Below, piece by piece: positions 9,447 to 18,582 of a stretch of DNA of 54,908 nucleotides; the stretch's first letter is position 1; each line of letters begins with the position of its first letter. The DNA lies in contig JAQBYD010000022.1 in assembly GCA_027623315.1 (NCBI GenBank), positions 1 through 54,908 of the forward strand. Direction: 5' to 3'. The notes under the pieces were generated by a model, which saw only the letters and a list, made by a program, of their open reading frames with translations, ran no database searches and was not told the origin of the DNA. The DNA comes from Verrucomicrobiota bacterium. GTDB taxonomy: Bacteria; Verrucomicrobiota; Kiritimatiellia; CAJWTS01. The position numbers and the translations under genes were made by a program.

Positions 9447-10741
9447 TCGCTGAGCTCACCGTCGAAGTACTTCTCGTACGCGACTAGATCCATCAATCCA
9501 TGCCCGGACCAGTTTAAGAGGATCACTTTCTCCTTGCCCTCTTCCCTGGCCTGCCTGGCTTCACGAACCATCGCGGCCGTCGCGTGGGCCGTCTCGGGTG
9601 CGGGGATAAACCCTTCCGTCCGGGCCCAGAGTACCGCGGACTCGTAGCATTCCACCTGGTGGATCGCGGCGGCCTCGATAAGCCCAAGCTGCAGGACGTG
9701 GCTCACGAGCGGAGCCATGCCGTGATAGCGCAGTCCCCCGGCGTGAATGGGCGGCGGCACAAAAGTGTGGCCCAGGCTGTGCATCGGGAGCAGTGGTGTC
9801 ATCATGGCGACGTCGCCCGAATCGTACGCGTACGGAGCCCGTGTCAGTGTCGGGCAGGCTGCCGGTTCGACGGCGAGAACCCGGAGATCTTTTCCGTTGA
9901 TCTTGTCGTTGACGAACGGAAACGCCAGTCCGGCGAAGTTTGATCCGCCGCCGGCGCAACCGATCACCACGTCCGGCTCGACTCCGATCTTTTCGAGCTG
10001 CTTCTTGGCCTCGAGGCCGATGATCGTCTGGTGCATCATCACATGGTTGAGCACGCTCCCGAGGGAGTAGCGCGTGTTCTCCGACGTCACGGCATCCTCG
10101 ATCGCTTCACTGATGGCGATGCCAAGGCTGCCCGGTGTATCCGGCGTTTCGGCCAGAACCTTGCGGCCGATCTCCGTCTGGTCGCTGGGGCTGGCCACAC
10201 ATTCCGCGCCCCAGGTGCGCATCATCATCTTGCGGAACGGCTTCTGGTCGAAGCTGACACGAACCATGTAGACCTTGCAGTCGATGCCCATCAGTTGGCA
10301 ACTCATGGCCAGCGCGCTGCCCCATTGCCCTGCCCCGGTCTCCGTCGTGAGGCGCTTGATGCCGGCTTCGCGGTTGTAGTAGGCTTGGGCGATCGCGGTG
10401 TTCGGCTTGTGGCTGCCCGGCGGAGAGACCCCTTCGTTCTTGTAGTAGATCCGGGCAGGGGTATCGAGCGCCTGTTCGAGGCGACGCGCACGGTAGAGCG
10501 GGGACGGGCGCCACTGGAACAGGATCTGCAACACCTCGTCCGGGATATCGATCCAACGCTCCGTGCTGACCTCCTGCTCGATCAGGTTCATGGGGAAGAC
10601 CGGGGCGAGGTCGTCCGGGCCGATGGGATTGCCGTCCTTACCCAACGGGGGCGGCATCGGCTCTGGCAGGTCCGCCTGGATGTTATACCATTGCCGCGGC
10701 ATTTCATCTTCGTTCAGGAATACTTTGATCTGTTCGGTCAT
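9371..10741 (-). CDS. trpB: TrpB2-type tryptophan synthase beta chain
   Basis: A 456-residue pyridoxal-phosphate enzyme of the TrpB2 class, which condenses serine with indole (or uses phosphoserine). The PLP Lys is K112 in [15 protein letters not shown]; the glycine-rich phosphate cup is [11 protein letters not shown]. The long N-terminal segment ([18 protein letters not shown]) distinguishes TrpB2 from the TrpA-partnered TrpB1 and matches the class in length. No trpA or other trp gene is adjacent, which is usual for TrpB2 and fits salvage or stand-alone use. It overlaps the CinA-like gene tail to tail by 76 bases. Confidence 0.93.
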   Translation of the reverse strand: MTEQIKVFLNEDEMPRQWYNIQADLPEPMPPPLGKDGNPIGPDDLAPVFPMNLIEQEVSTERWIDIPDEVLQILFQWRPSPLYRARRLEQALDTPARIYYKNEGVSPPGSHKPNTAIAQAYYNREAGIKRLTTETGAGQWGSALAMSCQLMGIDCKVYMVRVSFDQKPFRKMMMRTWGAECVASPSDQTEIGRKVLAETPDTPGSLGIAISEAIEDAVTSENTRYSLGSVLNHVMMHQTIIGLEAKKQLEKIGVEPDVVIGCAGGGSNFAGLAFPFVNDKINGKDLRVLAVEPAACPTLTRAPYAYDSGDVAMMTPLLPMHSLGHTFVPPPIHAGGLRYHGMAPLVSHVLQLGLIEAAAIHQVECYESAVLWARTEGFIPAPETAHATAAMVREARQAREEGKEKVILLNWSGHGLMDLVAYEKYFDGELSDHDLPEEVLARSLASMDGLPVPAGV

Positions 10742-10789
10742 GATCTTATGCTCTCCCTTCCGTCCGTGTGCAGGTGCTCAGGTGGACAC

Positions 10790-11671
10790 CTATAAGCGGG
10801 TTATGAATTTGAGCCAGACGCGCTCACCCTCGGGTTTATTCTCGGTCTGCGTCTCCTGCTGATACTTCAGAACAAAGCTCATGCCTTTGTGCTGGTAGCT
10901 GATCTGCGGACCCCAGGCAAACTGCTCTCCCTGGTTTCCCCCGGCGGGCGCACCGACGCCTTCGTCGTCCGTGGTCTGGGTGTAATAGAACCCGCCGATT
11001 CCCAGGGTCCAGTCGCCCATCTTCTTGCCCACGGCGTAGTCGAAGTGAAACTCGTCACCCGATTCGTAATCGGTATCGTCGTTCTCCGTATTGATGTCGT
11101 ACATGAACTTGGCGGAGACCTCACACCCCTCGTCGTTCAAGTAGGTACAGGCGAGAACCGGCTCGAACGTCCAGTAGTTGCGCCCTGTGTTGGCAAGATC
11201 ATCCCGGTCGTAGTCTCCGACAGGCAGATAGACGTCGAGCCCGGCGGCCCAGTGCCACGGCCCGCGATGCCAGCCGATCACGATCGGATCGACGATGACG
11301 TCGCCCAGCCCGAACGCATCGTCACTGCCGCCCGGGGTCGAGACATCGACATACAGGATCGGGACGAAGATGTGCTGCGCCCACGACCCTCCGAGAACTT
11401 CCTTGTCGGTGACACGAATCAAGCGAACGACATTACCCCAAACCTCCAGGTCGAAATCGATCGGGATATTGTTGCCGGCGCCGTCCTACAGATCGTTCGC
11501 CGAGTAAAAGAGACTATAGTCTACAAGGTAGTTCCCAGGTGGAGGCAGGGCTCCAGTCATGAATCCCTCGGCACCGTTGGGATATGCGCCGCCGCCACCC
11601 TCAGTAGCCAATGCCGTCGAACTGACCGCCACGAGTCCGGCCATCCAAGCCGCCACTATGAATATTCTCAT
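10790..11671 (-). pseudogene. MetA/SphA-like outer-membrane protein interrupted by in-frame TAG
   Basis: The reading frame starts at ATG 11671 behind an excellent AGGAGG site, with a signal peptide (MRIFIVAAWMAGLVAVSSTALA) followed by GGGGAYPNGAEGFMTGALPP. This is the start pattern of the phenol-degradation MetA / SphA family of beta-barrel proteins. A TAG at 11486-11488 stops it after NDL. The same frame resumes with DGAGNNIPIDFDLEV and continues to 10790, ending in a typical barrel C-terminus (VWLKFITRL). With the TAG read as an amino acid the product would be 293 residues, normal for the family. Everything else looks intact, so this is either recent inactivation or a base-call error. Confidence 0.75.
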
Positions 11672-11865
11672 TCCACGCCTCCTGATCTGGGGTTGTCCAC
11701 CGATGGTTCCGGTACACGCCCGCAGCGCGGGGCCTGATCACCCGAACCCGTTTCGCACGGAGGAATCATTCCACGGACGTTGCGAAGGAAGTATTAAGAT
11801 TGTGCAAGGAGTTGACGAATCTCAGCTCGCACTCTATCGCCGACGGGCAGGGCTAGGCGCACTGC

Positions 11866-12283
11866 ATGGCGCGCATCTACCGCAAGAGCTACGACATGTT
11901 CATTGCCTGCGGCATCCTGTTCAATCACGAATCGAAACGCGCCGTTCGCGTGGAACTCGACTGCGTCGGACTAGCCGACCCCCAGCATGGCGACATGGTC
12001 CGTGCGGCAGCCGACGCGGCGGGCGTGCCCGAATCCCACGTCTCCGTAACGTATTCGCACACGCATGCCGCCGGATGGATGCTGTCCGGCCGCGTGGACC
12101 TTCCCGGCGGCGACTTGATCCCCGCATACTGGGACACGATAGAACAGGGCATTCGCGAAGCCGTTGCCGAAGCGCTGGCGAGGATGGAACCGGCCACCAT
12201 CAGCTATGCCCGTGCGCAATGCGGGATTGCCGGGACGAGCAAATCGACGGCTATGTCTGCGGCTTCAACCCGGACGGAACTGT
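11866..12283 (+). pseudogene. Remnant of a neutral/alkaline ceramidase-family gene
   Basis: Frame 1 from 11866 reads CGILFNHESKRAVRVELDCV and SHVSVTYSHTHAAGWM, the middle of neutral-ceramidase-like hydrolases (the SHTHAAG segment carries zinc-ligand histidines). Near 12225 the similarity moves to another frame, which reads DEQIDGYVCGFNPDGTV, the next conserved block of the family. The N-terminal part is missing (a TAG lies 12 bases before the first ATG) and everything after FNPDGTV is missing. The similarity stops exactly where the palindromic repeat at 12285 begins. I read this as a dead fragment truncated at both ends and frameshifted. Confidence 0.65.
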
Positions 12284-12284
12284 G

Positions 12285-12382
12285 GGGCCCACGTATCACA
12301 CGAATCTTCGCGAATGGAGACAGAGATGGAACCGCGGTCTCTCCTGCCTTCCTTCACCTCGATTCGCCTGATTCATGGGCCC
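12285..12382. repeat. Dispersed palindromic repeat, copy 4, at the ceramidase breakpoint
   Basis: A 98-base element. The left end is GGGCCCACGTATCACACGAA and the right end, read in reverse complement, is GGGCCCATGAATCAGGCGAA, so the termini are strongly inverted (about 18 of 22 positions). The interior holds CCGCGGTCTCTCC, the module also present in copies 1 and 3. It abuts the end of the ceramidase remnant and ends just before the DsbA-family stop codon. Confidence 0.75.
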
Positions 12383-12398
12383 AAAATCTCGTGCCGTG

Positions 12399-12998
12399 TC
12401 AGGTCCGGCGCATCGCGGTGCGCATATCGTCTGCCGTGGCGTATCCAGCGGTCAGGACATGGCAGCCATCGCTACGCTGCAGCAGCAACGTCGGGAAACG
12501 GGTCACGCCCAACTCGCGCCGCAGCTTGAAATCATCCCGGAGGAGATCGGCCACAGCCGGGCTGGTCACATCCACGGCGAAGCGCTCCCGGTCGAGCCCG
12601 ATCTCTCCGGCCAGCTCAATCAGGGCGTCATCGTCCGACGGATTGCGCGCCTCGAGGTAGTACGCTCGCTGGATCGCCTCGATCATCGAAGCCTTCGCAT
12701 CCTGCAATCCCGCGGCCAGAACGGCGCGGCAGGCGGGATAGGTCGAGCGTCGCGGCCGGCACGTCGTCCAGAACGCATGATTAAACTCCGCACCGGTTCG
12801 AGCAGCCACCGCCTGCCAGGCGCCTCGAACGTACTCGCGCATCTCGTCGGTCATCGGATCGTCGGAGTCTTTCGCCAACCCACCCATCACGTACGTCAGC
12901 TCGTGATCCTCCAGTGAATCGGTGAACTCCTGCAGCGCCTCGCGAAAGCCCCAGCACCACGAACACATCGGATCGAGGACGTAAATCAGTTTATGCAT
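12399..12998 (-). CDS. DsbA-family thiol oxidoreductase
   Basis: A 199-residue thioredoxin-fold protein with a CSWC active site at residues 12-15 (DPMCSWCWGF) and the cis-Pro loop VTRFPTLLL near the C-terminus. This form resembles the cytoplasmic DsbA/FrnE-like group, and there is no signal peptide with the start at ATG 12998. The open frame extends 18 codons further upstream but runs into the palindromic repeat area. It probably acts in disulfide exchange or as a glutathione-dependent isomerase-like enzyme. Flanked by repeats on both sides. Confidence 0.88.
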   Translation of the reverse strand: MHKLIYVLDPMCSWCWGFREALQEFTDSLEDHELTYVMGGLAKDSDDPMTDEMREYVRGAWQAVAARTGAEFNHAFWTTCRPRRSTYPACRAVLAAGLQDAKASMIEAIQRAYYLEARNPSDDDALIELAGEIGLDRERFAVDVTSPAVADLLRDDFKLRRELGVTRFPTLLLQRSDGCHVLTAGYATADDMRTAMRRT

Positions 12999-13044
12999 GG
13001 CGGACACCTGGAGCCGTCGATCGTAGCAAGAAGACCGGGGAATT

Positions 13045-13151
13045 GGGCCCACGAATCACACGAATGACGCGAATGAAGACTCAAATACATAGGGTGCCTT
13101 CAATCGCCGTGGCGGAACGTCCGATTCGTGCAATTCGTGTGATTCGTGGGC
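13045..13151. repeat. Dispersed palindromic repeat, copy 5
   Basis: A 107-base element with perfect 19-base inverted ends: GCCCACGAATCACACGAAT starts at 13047 and its reverse complement ends at 13151. The interior differs from the other copies and lacks the CCGCGGTCTCTCC module. It lies just upstream of the minus-strand DsbA-family gene, so it could sit in that gene's leader region. It is the best-preserved pair of ends in the window. Confidence 0.8.
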
Positions 13152-13362
13152 TCCCAAGCGGAACAGGTCGTCCTTTATACTGGTAGGAGCCCCGCCGCGC
13201 GCCATTGTAGCCTCCGGAATGCGCCGGATGGTGCCCACTCGGCCCCCTCACCGACAAGACACACTCGTCGATGAAAAGTCCCTGGACAATCGAACAGGTA
13301 ATCGTCCAGTTCCGTTGGTTTGTGTGTGTCCATGCCCCGCGAAGTGCAGCCGCCAATACCGG
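13152..13362. other. Intergenic stretch without a supported gene
   Basis: Together with the repeat at 13045-13151, this separates the DsbA-family gene from the aminotransferase stop. Short open frames exist on both strands, but none has family similarity or a convincing ribosome-binding site. I see no terminator hairpin followed by a T-run. Confidence 0.5.
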
Positions 13363-14493
13363 TTAGGCGAGGATTCGTATCAGTGCGGCTTCCAGTATCG
13401 AAACCGTGCGCTCGATGTCCTGCAACTTGTCGAGTCCGAAGAGACCGATTCGGAAGGTCTGGAATCCCTCGGGCTCGTCGCACTGCAAGGGAACACCGGC
13501 GGCAATCTGGATTCCCTCCGCCGCAAACGGGCGGCCCGTCTTCATTTGGGCATCATCGGTATAACTCACCACGACGCCCGGCGCTGCGAAGCGATCCGCA
13601 GCCACGCTCTTGACCCCGTTTGAGGCCAGTAGATTTCGAACGCGGTCACCAAGTTCTTGCTGCGCCGCATGCGCTTTCTCGAACCCGAATTGCTTAATCT
13701 CATGCATGATGTCGCGAAACTGGGTCAGGCCATCCGTGGGCATCGTCGCATGATAGGCGTGCGCGCCGCCTTCATAGGCCTGCATGATCTCGAGCCACTT
13801 GCGCAGGTCGCACGCGAAGCTCGTGCTGGTCGTGTTCATTGCCCGCTCGCGGGCCGCATCGTTCATCATCACCAGGCCGGCACAGGGCGATGCGCTCCAC
13901 CCTTTCTGCGGGGCGCTGACCAGGACGTCCACGCCGCAGTCGGCCATGTTGACCCAGATCGCGCCCGACGCGATACAATCCAACACGAAGAGCCCGCCCG
14001 CGTTGTGTACGGCGTCGGCCACGGCGCGAATATAGTCGGTGGGCAGGATCATTCCCGAGGATGTCTCGACATGCGGCGCGAATACAACACTCGGCCGCTC
14101 GCGCTCGATCGTGCGCACGACCTCATCGATGGGCGCCGGTGCGAGCGCCGGGTTCGCGCCGTCTTCGACCGGCCGCGCTTTCAATACAATCGATTCCGAC
14201 GGGATCCGGCCCATCTCAAAAATCTGTGTCCAGCGATAGCTGAACCAGCCATTGCGGATCACAAGGCATTTCTTTCCGGTCGCGAATTGACGCGCCACCG
14301 CTTCCATTCCGAAAGTGCCGCCGCCAGGCACGATCGCCACGGAGGTTGCCGCGTAGACCTCTTTCAGCATGCCCGAAATGTCGCGCATCACCTGTTGAAA
14401 CTTCACCGACATATGATTCAGCGCACGGTCGGTGTAGACGACGGAGTATTCCAGCAATCCGTCCGGGTCGATATCAGGCCGTAGTCCAGGCAT
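13363..14493 (-). CDS. Class V aminotransferase (alanine-glyoxylate/serine type)
   Basis: A 376-residue PLP-dependent enzyme of the alanine-glyoxylate / serine-pyruvate aminotransferase group. The glycine-rich segment VPGGGTFGMEA is near residue 55, the cofactor Asp is in FVLDCIASG near 172 and the Schiff-base Lys is K197 in VSAPQKGWS. It is probably a transaminase for glyoxylate, serine or a related amino acid in the cytoplasm; substrate undetermined. It lies downstream of pckA on the same strand, separated by about 350 bases, so it is not obviously in the same transcript. Confidence 0.9.
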   Translation of the reverse strand: MPGLRPDIDPDGLLEYSVVYTDRALNHMSVKFQQVMRDISGMLKEVYAATSVAIVPGGGTFGMEAVARQFATGKKCLVIRNGWFSYRWTQIFEMGRIPSESIVLKARPVEDGANPALAPAPIDEVVRTIERERPSVVFAPHVETSSGMILPTDYIRAVADAVHNAGGLFVLDCIASGAIWVNMADCGVDVLVSAPQKGWSASPCAGLVMMNDAARERAMNTTSTSFACDLRKWLEIMQAYEGGAHAYHATMPTDGLTQFRDIMHEIKQFGFEKAHAAQQELGDRVRNLLASNGVKSVAADRFAAPGVVVSYTDDAQMKTGRPFAAEGIQIAAGVPLQCDEPEGFQTFRIGLFGLDKLQDIERTVSILEAALIRILA

Positions 14494-14839
14494 GTCGTTC
14501 TCCCTCGTGATCCAGCGCCCAACTCATACCGTGAAGGCACGCGTGGTGCAATTCAATCCTTCCGCACGTGGACCCGTCCGGGTCTTGACGGATCGTTACG
14601 CGATCGTTAATGCTGCTCCCATATGAGGACTCGAACCGTCGTGCAGTCTGTGAGCTTTTTCGTGCTGGGCCTCGAAGCCACGGCGCAATGTGGCCCCTAC
14701 ACCCTCGTCGCTGAGTACCTGCAATCCTCCATCGACAGCATCGCCGTGCCGAAGAAACATCTCAAGCTCCGCGAGAATACGCTGCGCGTTGACTCCTGGC
14801 ACGAGTTGCCGGGCTAGCGTCGCTGGAACCTGATTCCGG
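14494..14839. other. 346-base intergenic region between aminotransferase and pckA
   Basis: Open frames exist on both strands: a minus-strand frame from 14904 to 14596 that overlaps the pckA 3' end, and a plus-strand frame at 14623-14817. Neither has recognisable similarity. A minus-strand GGTTCGAGTCC near 14627-14637 looks like a tRNA T-arm, but the flanking bases do not form a T-stem or acceptor stem. I see no supported gene here. Confidence 0.4.
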
Positions 14840-15073
14840 TCAGGTAACTTCGGGAGGTCCCGCGGCGCGTACGGCTTCGGTGACTCCATTGGCGTACGAT
14901 TCAAAATTCGCCCGAAACAGCTCGGCCAGTCTCGTCGCCGTTTCGTCGTACTTGCGCGGATCGCTCCACGTGTCTCTTGGGACGAGAATTTCGTTCGGCA
15001 CGTTCGGGCATGCCGTCACTATGTTCAGCCCGAAGAAGGGTTCCCGCATCGTGGGTGCGTCGGTCAAGTACTC
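14840..15073 (-). pseudogene. pckA: Out-of-frame C-terminal segment of pckA
   Basis: This is the expected last part of PEP carboxykinase, read in a different frame from the main body. It contains [20 protein letters not shown], then [18 protein letters not shown] and a normal C-terminus ending at 14840. The main frame ends its similarity at DGIHA near 15075. Joining the two requires removal of one base (or addition of two) around 15074, where the sequence reads GCCGGAG on the minus strand. Without that correction the enzyme would lose about 75 native residues. Confidence 0.8.
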
Positions 15074-16427
15074 CGGCATGAATCCCGTCCAGGATCGCGC
15101 GGGTGTGGGCGAGCTTAATGCGCTGTCCGACGCCATGCGGACCGCCGCTCCACCCCGTGTTCACGAGCCAGACCGTGACATGGTGCTCCGTGATCTTCCG
15201 CGATAGAAGTTCGGCATACTTTCCCGGATGCCACACCAGGAACGGCCCGCCGAAACACGGGGAGAAGGTCGCTTCCGGATCCGTAACCCCGACCTCGGTG
15301 CCGGCCACTTTTGCCGTGTACCCGCTGACAAAGTGATACTCGGCTTGCTCGGGCGTCAGGCGGCTGACCGGGGGCAGCACGCCAAACGCGTCGCAGGTCA
15401 GAAAGATGACGTGTGTCGGATGGCCCGCGACGCACGGGATACGCGCGTTGGGAATGTATTCAATCGGATAGGCACCACGCGTATTCTCCGTGATGCTGCT
15501 GTTGGAAAAATCGACATGGTGATCGGCTTCATCATACACGACGTTTTCCAGCACCGCTCCGAAGCGGAGTGCATCGAAAATCTGTGGCTCAGCCTCTCGC
15601 GTCAGGTAGATCGCCTTGGCGTAGCAGCCCCCTTCGATGTTGAAGATACCGTCGTCGCTCCAGCAATGCTCATCGTCACCGATCAGCTCTCGGCTGGGAT
15701 CGGCCGAGAGCGTCGTCTTTCCGGTCCCCGACAGCCCGAACAGCACGGATGAATCACCGGTTTCGGGCTTAACGGTGGCCGAGCAGTGCATCGACAGCAC
15801 GCCGCGTTTCGGCATCAGGTAGTTCATCAAGGTGAAGACGGCCTTCTTCATCTCACCGGCGTACTGCGTTCCCAGGATCACCACTTCCTTACGCTCGAGG
15901 CTCAAGCCGACACTGGTTTTGGACGTCATTCCGGTGGTATACCGATTCGCCGGAAATGCCCCAGCGTTCAGAATAACGCAATCCGGCTCACCAAAATCCG
16001 CCAACTCCCCGGGTGTGGGCCGGATCAACATGTTGTGCATGAAGAGCGCGTGATAAGGGCGTGCGCAGATCACGCGTACTTTCAGCCGGTAGGCGGGATC
16101 CCAGCCGGCGAAGGCGTCGACGCAGTACAGCTCCTTGCGCGTGTTCAGATAATCGGTGGCGCGTTCACGATTCACGCAGAAAGTCGACTCGTCGAGGCTG
16201 ATATTGACCGGGCCCCACCACACATCGTCGGACGAATCCGGATGCCTAACGACGCGTTTATCCGTGGGAGATCGACCGGTCTTGCCGCCGGAGTAGGCGA
16301 TCAACGTTCCCGTGTCGGACAGCGTCGCGCCCGTGTCACACCGGAACGCTTCCTGGTAGAGAGCGGCAGGCGAGGCATTTCTGTGCACCGTCTTGACGTC
16401 GATATCCCAACGACTGAGGTCTATCAT
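14901..16427 (-). CDS. pckA: ATP-dependent phosphoenolpyruvate carboxykinase, frameshifted near the C-terminus
   Basis: Catalyses oxaloacetate + ATP to PEP + CO2 + ADP, the entry step of gluconeogenesis. The main frame begins at ATG 16427 ([11 protein letters not shown]), the normal start of the family. It shows [12 protein letters not shown] near residue 40, the kinase-1 loop [20 protein letters not shown] near 235 and YTAKVAGTE further on. Similarity stops at IHA near 15075, after which the frame reads unrelated sequence to 14901. The true C-terminus is in another frame, ending at 14840. With a one-base correction the product would be 528 residues, normal for ATP-type enzymes. The open frame upstream of 16427 has no similarity. 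Confidence 0.9.
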   Translation of the reverse strand: MIDLSRWDIDVKTVHRNASPAALYQEAFRCDTGATLSDTGTLIAYSGGKTGRSPTDKRVVRHPDSSDDVWWGPVNISLDESTFCVNRERATDYLNTRKELYCVDAFAGWDPAYRLKVRVICARPYHALFMHNMLIRPTPGELADFGEPDCVILNAGAFPANRYTTGMTSKTSVGLSLERKEVVILGTQYAGEMKKAVFTLMNYLMPKRGVLSMHCSATVKPETGDSSVLFGLSGTGKTTLSADPSRELIGDDEHCWSDDGIFNIEGGCYAKAIYLTREAEPQIFDALRFGAVLENVVYDEADHHVDFSNSSITENTRGAYPIEYIPNARIPCVAGHPTHVIFLTCDAFGVLPPVSRLTPEQAEYHFVSGYTAKVAGTEVGVTDPEATFSPCFGGPFLVWHPGKYAELLSRKITEHHVTVWLVNTGWSGGPHGVGQRIKLAHTRAILDGIHAGVLDRRTHDAGTLLRAEHSDGMPERAERNSRPKRHVERSAQVRRNGDETGRAVSGEF

Positions 16428-16612
16428 CCAGCCTACCCTGAACAGGGCGCTACAGAATGTCAATCGCATCCAGCAATTCGCATTATTCAGCCGGTCCCCA
16501 AGTTGGCCGGCGTGCTTGCCAAGGCATCGTGTAGGTCCCACATTCCATTGCCTATGAGAAAGAGTAAAGCCCTGACCCGTATTCGCTACGAACACGGATA
16601 GCTCCGTCAGGC

Positions 16613-16641
16613 TTGACATCTCCCTGTGGGCACCGTAAGCT
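16613..16641 (+). promoter_or_regulatory. Sigma-70-type promoter of the first hybrid histidine kinase
   Basis: TTGACA at 16613-16618, a 17-base spacer and TAAGCT at 16636-16641. The -35 box is a perfect consensus. The predicted transcription start falls about on the annotated GTG at 16648, which implies a leaderless message or a true start further downstream (ATG 16663 or 16690). Confidence 0.5.
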
Positions 16642-16647
16642 CCCTCT

Positions 16648-18465
16648 GTGTCACAGAACCCGATGCATCAGCGTGATCTACTGCGTGCCATGGCGCGCGT
16701 TCGGCCACCCCATCCCGGGATCGCCACGCGCAAGGCGAGAGCCGACCTGCTCCTCGCCGCCGTGATCGGTGTGTTGCTGCTGATCATGAACCTCAGCATC
16801 AACTTCATCGGCACGGTTCACGTCTTCTTTCGCGATTACTCGCAGTTCGCCCTGATGGTCACGATCGTGAATTTGACCACCGCCTGGCTCGCGCTGCTGC
16901 TCTTCGTCGCGTTTTACCGGTGGCTCAAGGCCTCACGGTCCAACGCCGAACTCGAGCAGATCGTCTCATGCATCAGTCCGGATACGCTGATTGTGGTGCG
17001 GCCGGATCGAACGATTACCATGTGCAACGCCTCCGTCGAGCGCATGTTTGGCCGGCGCGCCTCCGACGTGATCGGCCACACGACCGACATTCTCTACAAA
17101 GATCGGCGCGAGCAGCATGTCGGGGCTTGCGAGATCCGCGACGCCCTCAGCAACGAGGGCTTCCACATTGGTTCCGCCACCGGCGTGCGGGCATCCGGCG
17201 AGGAATTTCCTCTCGAGATCGTCCTCGGGCACCTCGAGCTCGACCATGGTGCCGTCGTGCTACTGCGTGATATCTCCGAGCGCAAACGCGAGGAAGATGA
17301 GCGCATACAGCTCGAACAACAGGTCGCGCAGAGGCAGCGCATGGAGAGCCTGGGCCTGCTGGCCGGAGGCATCGCGCATGATTTTAACAACCTTCTCGCC
17401 GGCATCCTGGGCAACGCCGACCTCGTGTTAGCGGACATGCCGGAGAGCGCGCCTTATCGCGACAACTGCGACGAAATCGTCAGGTCCGCCAACCGTGCTG
17501 CCGTGCTGTGCCGCGAGATGCTGGCCTACTCTGGCCGCGGGCGCATTCAAATCGAGGCGCTTCAGATCAACGATATCATTGATGAGATGAAACAGTTTTT
17601 CGAGATCGCTGCGCCGGAGGGGACGACTATCACCTACGCGCTGGCAGGCGAGACGCCACCGATTGAAGGCGACCTGCCGCAAGTTCGACAGATCCTGATG
17701 AACCTTGTCACCAACGCCGCGGATGCGTTCAACGGATCCTCCGGCGCCCTCGAGATCTCCACGGGCTGCATGTCCTGCGACGAACCGTTCTTGAGCCGCT
17801 GCCGCTTTCGCGAGGCATCCCGCCCCGGCACGTATGCGTATCTGCGGGTCAGCGATGATGGCTGCGGGATGGATCAGGACACTCAATCCAAGATCTTTGA
17901 CCCGTTCTTCACGACAAAATTCACCGGACACGGACTCGGTCTTGCCTGCGTGCAGGGCATTATTCGCAGCCATAAAGGAGCTCTGGATCTGACCAGCCGG
18001 CCGGGACATGGCACCGTTTTCACCGCGTTCTTCCCCGCCACCGAAAAGACTGTGATCCCCCGGTTGCCGCCGAGCGAGGACGACGGGTGGCGTGGTCAGG
18101 GCACGGTTCTCGTCGTCGATAATGAGCCGGCGGTGGTCAAGCTGGCGTCCCGAATGATAACCCGCCTCGGATTTGACCCCGTGTGCGCGGACGGCGGGCA
18201 AACGGCAATTGAGCTCTACCGGACCCGTCACAGTGACCTGCAGTTGGTGCTACTTGATCTCTCAATGCCCTCGATCAGCGGCCACGAGGTATTCCTGGAG
18301 ATGCAGCGCATGGACGACACGGTCCCCATTATTCTCTCGAGTGGATACACCCACGAAGATGTGGCATCGCTCTTCACCAACCACAGTCCGGCAGGCTTCA
18401 TACAAAAACCATACCAGCTAAACACGCTACGGGGCGCGGTACGCCAGGCTCTGCAGGGCCCCTGA
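16648..18465 (+). CDS. Membrane hybrid histidine kinase with PAS and receiver domains
   Basis: A 605-residue sensor kinase. Two transmembrane segments (about residues 30-55 and 72-94) enclose a short external loop, followed by a PAS domain (about 105-215: [20 protein letters not shown]). The dimerisation/His domain holds the phosphorylated His in [15 protein letters not shown]. The HATPase domain (about 315-470) has [17 protein letters not shown] and GHGLGLA boxes. A C-terminal receiver follows, with the Asp in [10 protein letters not shown] and Lys in QKPY. Signals probably pass between its own receiver and other partners. The annotated start is GTG, but an ATG at 16663 or 16690 is possible given the promoter position. 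Divergent from pckA; upstream of the binding-protein/kinase pair. Confidence 0.88.
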   Translation: MSQNPMHQRDLLRAMARVRPPHPGIATRKARADLLLAAVIGVLLLIMNLSINFIGTVHVFFRDYSQFALMVTIVNLTTAWLALLLFVAFYRWLKASRSNAELEQIVSCISPDTLIVVRPDRTITMCNASVERMFGRRASDVIGHTTDILYKDRREQHVGACEIRDALSNEGFHIGSATGVRASGEEFPLEIVLGHLELDHGAVVLLRDISERKREEDERIQLEQQVAQRQRMESLGLLAGGIAHDFNNLLAGILGNADLVLADMPESAPYRDNCDEIVRSANRAAVLCREMLAYSGRGRIQIEALQINDIIDEMKQFFEIAAPEGTTITYALAGETPPIEGDLPQVRQILMNLVTNAADAFNGSSGALEISTGCMSCDEPFLSRCRFREASRPGTYAYLRVSDDGCGMDQDTQSKIFDPFFTTKFTGHGLGLACVQGIIRSHKGALDLTSRPGHGTVFTAFFPATEKTVIPRLPPSEDDGWRGQGTVLVVDNEPAVVKLASRMITRLGFDPVCADGGQTAIELYRTRHSDLQLVLLDLSMPSISGHEVFLEMQRMDDTVPIILSSGYTHEDVASLFTNHSPAGFIQKPYQLNTLRGAVRQALQGP

Positions 18466-18528
18466 ACGAGGGATCGAGGCTCGCGAAACGGCCCCGGCCG
18501 CCATCTCCTTCGGAGCCCTCGCGATTCC

Positions 18529-18558
18529 TTGACCCGAGACGTGCGAGACTGGTAGAAT
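18529..18558 (+). promoter_or_regulatory. Sigma-70-type promoter of the binding-protein/kinase operon
   Basis: TTGACC at 18529-18534, an 18-base spacer and TAGAAT at 18553-18558. The predicted start is near 18565, giving a leader of about 18 bases that contains GGGGA before the GTG at 18583. The position between the first kinase and the binding-protein gene suggests a separate transcript for the pair. Confidence 0.55.
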
Positions 18559-18582
18559 CCGAACCTATACGGGGATGCTGCA

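Noticed and set aside
11559..12371. Long plus-strand open frame across the MetA/SphA start and ceramidase remnant
   Set aside because: Only a short block near 12225-12283 resembles a protein family; the rest is shadow sequence of the minus-strand gene and Arg-rich filler.
14600..14700. Minus-strand GGTTCGAGTCC resembling a tRNA T-arm
   Set aside because: The bases on either side do not pair into a five-base T-stem, and no acceptor stem, anticodon arm or CCA can be built around it.
14596..14904. 102-residue minus-strand open frame overlapping the end of pckA
   Set aside because: Its first third lies inside the true pckA C-terminus, it has no ribosome-binding site and no recognisable family.
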